30,076 nucleotides of DNA from Mytilinidion resinicola (lineage: Eukaryota; Ascomycota; Dothideomycetes; Mytilinidiales; Mytilinidiaceae), in the NCBI RefSeq assembly GCF_010093595.1, contig NW_022985462.1, positions 635,711 to 665,786 on the forward strand. Direction: 5' to 3'. The notes below the pieces were generated by a model, which was not told the origin of the DNA, made no database searches, and worked only from the letters and a program-made list of their open reading frames with translations. Below are positions 11,591 through 19,633 of the stretch, in pieces. A program made the position numbers and the translations under genes. The stretch's first letter is position 1. Each line of letters begins with the position of its first letter.

Positions 11591-11956
11591 TTATTTATCT
11601 TCTCCTACAACGTCGTCCTCAGGTTCCGCGTTCAATCTTTGAAAGTTGTCAAGTGCCTGTTAAAGGGATGCAACAACGAGCCTGACTTCTTCCAAGAGAT
11701 ACATGCTAGCACTATGCTTTCTCTGTTGATATGCTAACTCTTGTCTGAGCTGGCCGTTCTCCCATGTTCTCTGTTCGATTAACTGTGATAGACTGGGAGT
11801 CGGCATCTTCTTGGCCGCTTGCATTTTCGCTTGCGTTGCTTCGATTGCTACGGACGACCCTTGATTACGATCAATCTCAGTATCAATTGCTGTTAGTGCT
11901 GGCGGTCTATCGGAACTCAGGAGTAACCGATGTTTTGTTCGCTTGTTCTTAAGCAT
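11591..11956 (-). pseudogene. Small coiled-coil-type hypothetical ORF with one premature stop
   Basis: The frame starts at ATG 11,956 (MLKNKRTKHR) and runs to TAA at 11,591-11,593, ending in the acidic tail DDVVGEDK, about 121 codons. It is interrupted only by a TAA at 11,660-11,662. The flanking residues VASL-stop-QALDNFQRL suggest this codon was CAA, so a single RIP-type C-to-T change explains it. The middle (SQLIEQRTWENGQLRQELAY) is rich in Glu, Gln, Leu and Arg and likely forms a coiled coil. It resembles a small repetitive fungal protein or the C-terminal end of a transposon-linked protein; I cannot assign a function. An in-frame TGA lies a short way upstream of the ATG, so the visible start may be real. 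If the stop is genuine, the product is 98 residues. Confidence 0.45.
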
Positions 11957-13004
11957 AATGAAAGTTGAGCGATCATAGCAGCTCAGCCTCAGTCAAACTG
12001 AAAGAGGCATGCTGGCCACCCACGCGATCGAACCTAGGGCACCGTCTGACGGGCGTTGTAATAGAGGATATGATAATTTGTTCTCTTCGTCTGCAGAAGT
12101 CAGGCTTCAAGAACGCTCCCGCAGAAAGACTGAGTCTTGGCTCGGTTTTACGCTAGGTCAGTTCGCATCTGCACGTTCTCTTAGTCCACCCGCCAGGCCG
12201 CCCCGCCTCCGCCCCCAGGACTCCCATGCCCTGTGGAGATGCACAAATCCCCGGCCCTCCTTGTGCACTTCCGGTAAGGATGCATGTCGTCGCGACCAGA
12301 CCATGTAGAACACCTGAAACGGTTGTATTAAGGTATCAAGCGCAAATCTCAGTTAGAAATTTCCCAGAGGTCAGTTAGAAAGCTGATCGATTCCAATGCA
12401 CCTTCCGTCTAGAGAAGGCCAGAAGGCCGAAAGGCGGAGAAATAATAATAAGGACAAAGCTGAAGAATGGCATGATGCATCATCCATCCAGAGAAGGCTG
12501 GAAGACGGGAACCTTCGGTTAGGACAAGGCAGATTCACCGTGCCCATCCAATAACAAGAACAATTTTACGCCCCCACTCGGAAAGTCTATTTTGAGGAAG
12601 ACCACAGAAGTTACATTCAGCCCCCATGCAAGGACGGCAGAAATTGAAGAGAATCAATGGCGAAATCTGTTTAGGTAGGGTTGAATTATTCTCCCTATCC
12701 AGAGATGCCATGTCCAAAGGTGTTATATTTCTTGCGCAAAACCCATTAGTTGCAAGCCTCGTGCCCTCTCCGCCGTGGCGATCGACAACGCAAAAGCTCG
12801 GGCGGTTTCCAGCAAGGTTCTGGGCGATGTGGCGCCCGACAAACACTTTTGGCGGTTCGCTGCATTAGCCGCGGCTGTCGTGCCGCAAGACCGGCAGCTG
12901 TGCCCTGTATGTGTTGAAATAGTTCTATCCTTCCGCCGCTGCGCCTCGATCTTTGTCCTCTGCATTCCCTCTCCACACATAACGTGGCCCTCTTTGCTAC
13001 GCAA
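11957..13004. other. Intergenic DNA upstream of the PAN-type gene; no convincing gene
   Basis: Balanced composition. Several open frames of 60-110 codons exist on both strands but overlap each other and show no recognisable motif. At 12,404-12,466 and 12,480-12,545 there is an imperfect tandem duplication (AGAGAAGGCCAGAAG versus AGAGAAGGCTGGAAG, each followed by an AGGACAA block), possibly a small repeat remnant. Confidence 0.45.
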
Positions 13005-13084
13005 CGAGCCCCCTTTCTTCATCCATTTCTTACCTTTTTTCATCTTCCGCAACGACAGCGTTCTACATCCCGCTCTTCAAAGCA
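13005..13084 (+). promoter_or_regulatory. Pyrimidine-rich leader of the PAN-type gene
   Basis: The 80 bases before the ATG at 13,085 are dominated by C and T on the plus strand (TTTCTTCATCC, CTTACCTTTTTTCATCTTCC), a common property of promoter-proximal and 5' untranslated DNA in filamentous fungi. The base at -3 from the ATG is C and the base at +4 is G. No TATA box is evident. Confidence 0.4.
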
Positions 13085-13951
13085 ATGGCGGGGGGTCAAG
13101 GACCAGCTTATGAGGGTATTGAGGTTATGCCTGAGAGCCGTGGTATCGAGTCTGGGGGTGCATTGCAACCAAACACGGGACAGCATGGTTATTACGTCAA
13201 TCATAATGATGTACCATCACACATATCTCCCAATGGAAGGACTGCGCCATCACTTGCGCGTAGAAAGAAAACCGTCTTCTGCTTAACAACTAGAGAAGCG
13301 GGCTTTGTCCTAGTGATTCTGATGTTAGTCATTGCAGGCTCTGTTGGAGGAGGAGTTGGTGGGACCATAGCAGCCAAACATCAATCGCAGAACAAAAGGT
13401 GGGTTTCAAAATATCATAAGTTCCACTGAAAAGCACACTCACTTACCTATTGCAATAGCCCCTTGGAGACGTTAAGCTCGTCTCAGACGATATCGGTTGC
13501 AGGCACCAGCATTGAGAATTCGAGCTCGTTCCCAACAGCACTAGTCACGAAAACAAATACCGAGAGCTCAAGTATTGGAGCGACCTCAACAACCTCCTCC
13601 GCCGCAAGCGCAGAATCCATCGACGCCGCGGGCTGCCCGGCATCAAACGGAACAACATACACATCCAATGGAAGCGTATTCATTAAGCTCTGTCAAATAG
13701 ACATAACTGCCACTGGGTTACAATATTATCTGCAAGAGAACGAAATCAAATCGAGCTTGGACGACTGCATCGACTTTTGTACGGCATGGAGTGAGAGCAA
13801 CCCGGGCAACGAATGTTTAGCGGTTGCTTGGGATATTTATGTACCAGGATTCTCTCAAAATAATCAGCGGTGTTGGTTGAAGAATTATACCACGGTTCTA
13901 ACGCCGAATGAGCGAAGTTTTCAAGTCATGGCGAGTGCAATTTTAATTTGA
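13085..13951 (+). CDS. Single-pass membrane protein with extracellular Cys-rich PAN/Apple-like domain
   Basis: Two exons, 13,085-13,398 and 13,459-13,951, joined over a 60-base intron (GTGGGT donor, AATAG acceptor). Splicing restores the frame exactly and gives 268 residues. Residues 1-71 are a hydrophilic tail with EGIEVMPESRG, a motif typical of a fungal membrane-protein family, and a basic RRKK at 59-62. Residues 72-97 are one membrane helix ending in Gly-rich VGGGVGG. Residues 105-160 are a Ser/Thr-rich linker that would be O-glycosylated. Residues 163-250 form a domain with six Cys (164, 183, 208, 212, 224, 243) around CPASNGTTY, DDCIDFC and RCWLKN, the layout of the fungal PAN/Apple-like fold. 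N-glycosylation sequons occur in it. By family, this is a cell-surface protein with its C-terminus outside; the ligand is unknown. The frame is intact, unlike its neighbours. Confidence 0.82.
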
Positions 13952-14792
13952 TACCTGTTCAAACTGAGTTCAGCTCTAGCATTTCCAGCAATGAAACATC
14001 TGGAAAACAAACCAGAGTTTTGCCAAAACATTTTGTTTCTTTGAAAAGCGCAGTTGCCTTACTTGAAGGGCTGGACCTAGGCCTTGATGCTGTGAAAATG
14101 TAATACTACCTGCAAGGAAACGCGCATACGGGTACATGCGGGTACGATGACACCATATAGTTGCGGGCAGTGTGGTATCTTCTACGTTTCCTTCACTGTG
14201 CCATTATGTTGACCACAGATCTAGAAACTTAATTCAGGAGACGAGCAAATACCACACGCCAACTAGATTCACACTCGAAATACCAAGCATCCTCCGCCTC
14301 TGGCATAATTACATGCCGGCCCTGCAGATGCCCATATACGTCTCTAGTCGTTCGAGAAGGAAATTCTCAGTGCCGCACGCAGAAGAGTGCCTTGTCGCAA
14401 TCTGGCTCAGACTATGGCTAGCGGAATCGTCGAAGGAGGTACCTATAAAGTCTTCTCTAGCTCGTGGTTCGTTCATTCGAAAGTCGTGCGTGTGAAACAT
14501 AAGAATATACAAGTTGAAATGATGGGTATCTGGATAAGCGCCGACTTCAGAGCCGTCAGTATATGTGACAATACATCAATGACCACCCCACTCCTGACTG
14601 AGCAACAAGTTTAGTATTCTGAATCGATTAATGCTATAGATAACTATTACCGTTTCCGTACAAATATAGTGACATTTTGATCCAAGATAGCAACAATGTC
14701 CAAAATTATTACCAAGCACATGCCCTCAAGTGTACTGTGTTTTTAGAACCAGAACGCCGTCAATAATAGAAAAGCCAAGCAAAAGCTGGAGG
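13952..14792. other. Downstream intergenic DNA; no supported gene
   Basis: Balanced to slightly AT-rich DNA. Open frames of about 75 and 107 codons (plus strand, 14,172-14,614) overlap in different frames. Neither has a recognisable motif, and I do not call them. A small duplication GGGTACATGCGGGTAC lies near 14,131. Confidence 0.4.
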
Positions 14793-15810
14793 TTAAGGAA
14801 AGAAGAACAAATTCCACTGAATCGAAGGCTTTCGCCTTTTGGACCTGGCCCTCGTGGCGCTGATAAGGACGGTGGACCGTGCCTTTGTAGGTGCCTTCGT
14901 AGGCGCCTCCGCCTGTGTCTCTGTTAAAATCTCCATAGGCTCATCGAGAACATCAGATTTTGTATGCCTCTCTTCCTCGCCAAAGTGAACTTTCGAGCGT
15001 ATTGCATCTCTTGTGTCAGACTTCTCCTCCCTCTCCCGTTTCTGCACCTCCATTTCCACCTCGGGCTCTACCATCTGCACACTTCAATGCTTAATCCCAT
15101 TCACCAGCCCATTCGGCAGCTCCCCCATCGGGTCTTCCTTCTTCACATCCTCAGCCTTCAGTTCATGCTCCCCATCCTCTGTCATCTCCTCATCCTCGTC
15201 CTCATCATCTTCATCCTCATCCTTAACCGAAACACTCCCATCCTCGCCCTCGGCGCGCGCATCGGGCACAGTATCAGGACTCAAGCTCCACCCTTGCACC
15301 GCGCGCACCAAATCAACCGCCAACGACCCATTCTTCTGCAATGCTTTGTCCCAATGCTGCGGAATGCCATCACCCCGCAACACCAACCCTCTCGCGACAG
15401 CTGACACCAGCATCGCGCGCATCGCACTCCCCTCCTCCGTATTCGCGTACACATACTGCACGCGCCTCAAGCCCGGGTAGGTATCCGAGTCCGCATAGAA
15501 CTTCTTCACGCTCGCCATCGTCTGCGCCTGCAGCTCGCGGGCGCGGAACTTGGTGTCGAGGAGGTAGAGGTCGTAGAGGATGTCGAGGTCTTTTTCCTCG
15601 ACGGGGGTCGGGGTGTGGGCGCTGTAGAGCCAGCCGACGAAGGCCTGGAAGGGCTCGGGGTCTTCGTCGGGGAGGTTGTAGGTCTTGTCAGATGAGGAGG
15701 AAAAGGTCTTGGCGAAGAATTGGGCGCGAGCGCAGAGGAGCTTTTCGTGGATTGACCAGGAAACGGCGGGGCGGCCGACTTGGATGGTTATAAGGGAGGC
15801 GGTGAGAAGC
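14793..15810 (-). pseudogene. BTB/POZ-domain protein gene lacking its first exon, with in-frame TGA
   Basis: The minus-strand frame starts after a good acceptor (CTAAC at 15,820-15,824, AG at 15,811-15,812) and reads LLTASLITIQVGRP, then HEKLLCARAQFFAKTF, LPDEDPEPFQAFVGWLY and LYDLYLLDTKF: a canonical fungal BTB/POZ fold, a dimerisation and Cullin3-adaptor-type domain. It continues through MASVKKFYAD to an acidic tail (DEDEDDEDEDEE) and stops at TGA 15,084-15,086. The same frame then stays open for another 96 codons of charged sequence (VEPEVEMEVQKREREEKSD) to about 14,793. No ATG exists on this strand between 15,811 and 16,193, so the exon with the start codon is missing, distant or mutated; the first in-frame ATG, at 15,518, lies inside the fold. 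A functional gene with a remote first exon and TGA as its true stop remains possible. Confidence 0.68.
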
Positions 15811-16756
15811 CTAAGGATTGTTAGATAATATGGAGAGACAGGAAGTAGTAGAGGGTGTGAATTGGATTAAGAGGAATGTGAACAGTAACTGGTAATGGCA
15901 GGAAGACTTCCTTAACGGGTTAAAAGGTGTGTAATTGTGGTTGAATATAACTATGGAGACCAGATATATTTATTAAGCGGCTTTTCCTTTCCTTCGCCTA
16001 TTGTGGATAGTAATTAGTGTAGTTTGTAAGAGCGGGTTTTAAAAAATGCAATATTGAATAAAAGACTTAAAAGCAATTCTTTGCAGTAAGTTAAATAGGT
16101 AGTTAAAGAAAATATAAATTGAATGAAGTTGCAGAAGGGCTGGGCGCTTCTTAACGGGTTCTATCCTAGCCCCTTCGCCTAAAAGCTGGCCAGCATAATA
16201 AAATAGCTGTGGAACCCATGCGCCCGCGCGGCACGTGTGGGCGACGTCATGATGCAGTCCGTCCCGCCCTATCCCTGCGGCCTCACGACACCCACCTGGG
16301 TTCCCCCCCGTGATAGACAAGTAGCTGGAGTGCGAGCAGCGAGAGCAGCCACACAGCGGGCGCGATAGATATTGGTTTGGCCGTAGCGTGGCGTTAAGGT
16401 TGGAAACTGGGATGTTCGCTGGCAGACGTAGGGCAGGTCGAGCCGTCGCGTTGCGTTGGGCTGCTGCTGCAGCTGAGCAAAGAATGGCTGTTGCCGCGAC
16501 TTCTCCTTGTCCCATCGCCCTAGCACCGGGCACCTGCATCTAGTAATTGTTTCTTGCCACTGCAACTAAGGTAAACAGATTAGGATAAATAAGCGGGTTA
16601 GGATGGACAATCTTTCCGCTGTCTGCCAACTCTATTTCAACGTTCTGGGGCTGTTCTAGTCAACCTCCTTAAGCGACGTGACTAAGGTATTGGATTCTCT
16701 CCACAACTCCTACAACTACTCGGCCTTTTTCTGTCTAAACAATCAACCTATAATGC
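15811..16756. other. AT-rich segment and balanced DNA upstream of the BTB gene; no gene identified
   Basis: An AT-rich stretch (about 15,922-16,149) is bracketed by the direct repeat CTTAACGGGTT at 15,911-15,921 and 16,150-16,160. From 16,200 to 16,570 two overlapping minus-strand open frames of 98 and 166 codons are present. The 98-codon one, with a Gln-rich stretch near its middle, looks slightly protein-like but has no motif I recognise. 16,570-16,756 shows nothing. Confidence 0.4.
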
Positions 16757-16767
16757 TAGGGGAGGGC

Positions 16768-16833
16768 TAATCGTACACCCCCTAACGAATAATCGTACAC
16801 CCCCCAACGACTAATCGTACACCCCCTACCCCC
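16768..16833 (-). repeat. Three 22-bp subterminal repeats at the MULE end
   Basis: Three exact-period units of 22 bases start at 16,768, 16,790 and 16,812, each beginning TAATCGTACACCCCC. The right MULE copy carries the same array inverted at about 23,511-23,569. Repeats immediately inside a transposon terminus are candidate transposase-binding sites. Confidence 0.85.
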
Positions 16834-16923
16834 CTGTCACTTCACCGCCTTCTAATTGGCTCGGAGGTCCGGCAGGAGGCCTCCGAACATTCACCTTTAC
16901 GTCTATCTGCACGTGCATCTCTG

Positions 16924-17048
16924 CCGTACGTAAGGCCATACGTGAGGCTATACAAATCAGCATGGCTATATAGCCTCTCCATTTTGCGGCGCATTTTTTC
17001 CAGGTTGTGCAGCTGTATATATAGCCTTACGTATAGCCTCACGTACGG
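16924..17048. repeat. Large imperfect hairpin with GGCTATA/TATAGCC motifs
   Basis: The arm at 16,924-16,953 (CCGTACGTAAGGCCATACGT...) pairs with 17,019-17,048. There are four mismatches in 30, all transitions and so tolerable as G-U pairs in RNA. The loop has further TATAGCC and GGCTATA copies. The right MULE copy conserves the structure at about 23,277-23,415, so it is part of the element. Confidence 0.7.
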
Positions 17049-17379
17049 CTATATAGCCTTTCCAATTCGTATAGCCTCCGTACGGGCTCGCGTACGAGCT
17101 TATATATCACCACCTAGTCTAAGTCTAGGTCTAGAAGTGCCTACGTGCCTATAAGCATGCCAAACCTGTCAAAACCTCACCTTATTACGGCTCCTTTGCA
17201 TTAAGCCTGGCCCCTTAGCATCGCCGCCTGCACCTACTCCTTATACTAATCCATATACGCCTTAGCCTCCCTTTTAAATTAATACTCTGCAGGCCCTAGA
17301 ACGTTCCTACGGCTCTTCGGCCGGCTTAATAATTTAGCAGTGCCTACAGCGACACCTGCTGGACGCTGAGACCCTCCTA

Positions 17380-18699
17380 GACGTGCTTATAGAGCTGCAA
17401 TCTGTCGTAGAATATCCGCACAGTTATCCTCTTGTTCCACCTGAGGTTGAGACTGAGCACTATCTTGCCTCTAAGCTCGTGCCTTTTTCCGTGGTACCTT
17501 ATCCTTTGCACCAGGCGGCCGGCCGCGCTTCTTAGCCGTAGGTGCAGCCGTAGGTGTAGCCGTAGGCGCTGCTGTAGGCGCTGCTGTATGCGCTGCTGTA
17601 TGCGCTGCTGTATGCGCTGCTGTATGCGCTGCTGTAGATGCTGCCGTAGGTGCTGCCGTAGGCTTAAGAAGGGCCGGATCAATTTAAGAAATATCAATAC
17701 CAGTTCTAGCAGGTGTAGCCGTCGACTGAGGGGCATTCTGACGGACAGGGATGGCCGGAATTTGCTGTAAAGACGCTGGCAAGTGTCGTAGAGCTGTGCC
17801 TTGTTGTCCGTCCTGTTCACCTCCACGTCGAGCTGCTAAACCTGTACCCAAAGCAATCTCAAACCTTAATGGCTCTCTCTGTGTACTATTATACGTATAG
17901 TGGCCTCTCCTCTCAACAGCAGGGCGGCCCCGTCGACGCTCAACAACAGCAGGATCTTGTACTTCTTTAAATGGACCAAACGGAATAATTGGTTATTGTA
18001 TACCTGGCCGAGCAAACTACTAATAGTGGTCTATCTCTTCCGGTTGTATATAGGGCACGGGATCTAGATAGTTTGCAAGCGCCTAATATAGATAATTGTA
18101 TAGCTTATAATCGCATAGCATGCTGTATATATTTATAAACGTATAAGTACAGTTAAGAGGATTATATTTAGATAACTTAGCCTTCTTAAGTTGCTTTTTA
18201 AGGATAGTAAGAGCCTGCGGTGTAATTTTCTAGAATAGATTATAGAATTTAATTTCTTTAATATTATGCGGAGTTCTTATATACTACTTTACCTTATAGT
18301 TTTTAAATTTAGCCTTACTATTAAGAATAAGGTTCTAGATATTAAGTAGTATATTAAATAGATAGCTATTTAACACCTAGAGAAAGCCTTTAAGCTAGCT
18401 ATACGCGCTTTTATTCTATAATATAATACTATAAGAAACTTAGTTAGCATTATACACCTAAATTTATATCTGCTAGACCTAAATCTTAATACTAAAGTAT
18501 GCGAATTTAAAGCCTAAACTTTATAAGGGGTTTGCTAGTATATAAAATAACTAGCGCTAAAAAGGATAAAAAAATAGCTTAAAAACTAATTAAGAAATAG
18601 AATATAAGCAGATACTTATATTATTCTAAAATACTAAGCTTATTAAATATAGTAAGTAGCCTAGGCCTATTTATATAACTTCTACTCCTCTTCTATATA
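17380..18699 (-). pseudogene. MULE transposase C-terminal half with AT-hooks (left copy)
   Basis: Minus-strand reading, 5'-truncated. From about 18,140 downward it gives MLCDYKL, then YLDPVPYIQPEEIDHY, matching the end of fungal MULE transposases where a CCHC-like SWIM segment is followed by a conserved D/E-x-H-x-WW block. Next come a first AT-hook (RRRGRPAVERR, about 17,930), a Gln-rich linker, about ten 4-residue repeats of (P/H/S)TAA, and a second AT-hook KKRGRPPGAKDK (17,499-17,533). AT-hooks bind the minor groove of AT-rich DNA. Stops (for example two adjacent TAGs near 18,020) replace Gln/Trp codons, so this is a relic, although the distal third is nearly intact. Confidence 0.75.
17538..17663 (-). 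repeat. 12-bp coding tandem repeat between the MULE AT-hooks
   Basis: About ten and a half units of 12 bases (minus strand CCTACGGCAGCA, CATACAGCAGCG variants) encode four-residue repeats PTAA / HTAA / STAA. Four consecutive HTAA units are identical, a sign of recent expansion. The right copy (about 22,690-22,800) has a similar number of units with RIP changes. Confidence 0.85.
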
Positions 18700-19633
18700 T
18701 TATTATTATTAGGTTCTATTAGGCCGATTTAGCTCCCGTTAGGGTCCATGCGGCAGTGCTATCTAGGTTTTATTTACAAGGGGAAACCGTTCGCTCTATA
18801 GCGGTCGGGTGAAAACCTTGTTTTCTACAGTGTATAACGCCTTGCGTTCCTTTTGTTTCTGCGCGGCTGTGGGGGACGCGTGGCAGCTCTGTGAGCATCG
18901 CCACGGAGTAAGCCATCTTAATACATTCTCCAGGATCGATCCGGTGTCCGTAGGCCCTAGGTTCCAGGGTTGTACGGTGTCCAGAAGGTTAGTAAGGTCC
19001 GGGGTCCGCGTTAGGGCGCGCGTGCCCTTGCCGTACGCGCGTGCCCTTTTTCTCAAAAGCCAAGGTATTGAATTGAAGGACAATAGGAAATTGGGGGGGT
19101 TGCCCTGTTGCGGGCGTGCCTGTGGTTATACAATGTGCGTGCATGCATGTAGTTCTGTTCTTAGGGCGTGGCTATACGAGTCGGCTGGCTGTATAGCCAG
19201 CTTTTCCGTTGCCATTTCTCTAGCTATAGAGAGGTAGGGTAGGAGGTCTGTCTGGTGCAGGAACTATTGCGAAACGGCCTTATTTCCTTTGTGGTCTTTG
19301 TACAGCTGCATATATATTCTTGTTCTGGCCTTAAAGAACATATCGCCTCTGCCGTTGCAGTGTTGTTTACAGTGCATTACTACGTGCTTTGGAGACTGTG
19401 GTATATGCCCGCAGGGGCACGCGGGCGAAGGGTAATTGGGCACCCTTATGCGGTGCAGGTATGCGTTAAGCCCTATGTGTTCCGTTCGTAGGAGCGTGAT
19501 AATTGAGCTCTCTGCTTTTATAAGCTTGTGGTGTTTGGTTGCCTGATTCTTGTTCCATTTCGTGTTAAGGGCCGGCGTAGGGGGGCCCCTTCGTTTCTTC
19601 CTGTGGGCCTCCTATTCGTCCCTCTACCTTTCC
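18700..19633 (-). mobile_element. LINE family B, 5'-truncated fragment, lightly mutated
   Basis: Reverse-oriented 3' end of a Tad1-like LINE with its tail at about 18,700-18,710 (TTA repeats on the plus strand). It matches 25,100-26,043 along its full length. The differences I inspected are transitions, always with this copy retaining the C or G. Similarity ends abruptly near 19,633, as expected for incomplete reverse transcription or for a later break. It separates the left MULE remnant from unassigned DNA. Confidence 0.85.
18763..19628 (-). pseudogene. LINE B ORF2 C-terminus with zinc region and conserved C-terminal extension
   Basis: One minus-strand frame. It opens with ESSIITLLRTEHIGLNAYLH and the Cys/His segment CPCGHIPQSPKHVVMHC (intact here, unlike LINE A), then TDLLPYLSIAREMATEKLA. 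The extension has RARAYGKGTRALT, GSILENVLRWLTPW and ERKALYTVENKVFTRPL. Stops are TAG 19,264-19,266, TAA 19,126-19,128 and TAG 18,796-18,798. Similarity to family A continues beyond the last (SERFPLVN to the TAG at 18,763), so all three probably replaced Gln or Trp codons. The fragment lacks endonuclease and reverse transcriptase and is not functional. Confidence 0.8.

Larger units (their letters stand above)
16757..18699 (-). mobile_element. MULE DNA transposon, left copy, 5'-truncated
   Basis: This segment is an inverted copy of 21,650-23,580: both end in TAGGGGAGGGCTAATCG (here at 16,757) and align throughout. It therefore represents the 3' part of a MULE on the minus strand. It stops at 18,699, exactly where the TTA tail of the LINE B fragment begins, and the missing 5' part is not found on the other side of that LINE. 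The outer 1.3 kb is barely mutated, whereas about 18,130-18,699 is TA-rich like the right copy. Confidence 0.8.

Noticed and set aside
12535..13052. Several overlapping 75-110-codon frames upstream of the PAN-type gene
   Set aside because: They overlap one another on both strands, lack motifs and lie in or next to the pyrimidine-rich leader.
14172..14614. Plus-strand frames of 107 and 75 codons
   Set aside because: No recognisable motif, mutual overlap, and no splice logic linking them to a gene.
15013..15793. Plus-strand frames of about 150 codons opposite the BTB gene
   Set aside because: Low-complexity Ser/Arg/Pro readings antisense to a clear BTB domain.
16570..16620. Telomere-like TTAGG motifs
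   Set aside because: Only two isolated TTAGGAT copies, not in tandem.
17432..17770. Plus-strand Arg/Cys-rich frame
   Set aside because: Antisense of the MULE AT-hook and TAA-repeat region; the Cys/Arg repeats come from the 12-bp repeat read backwards.
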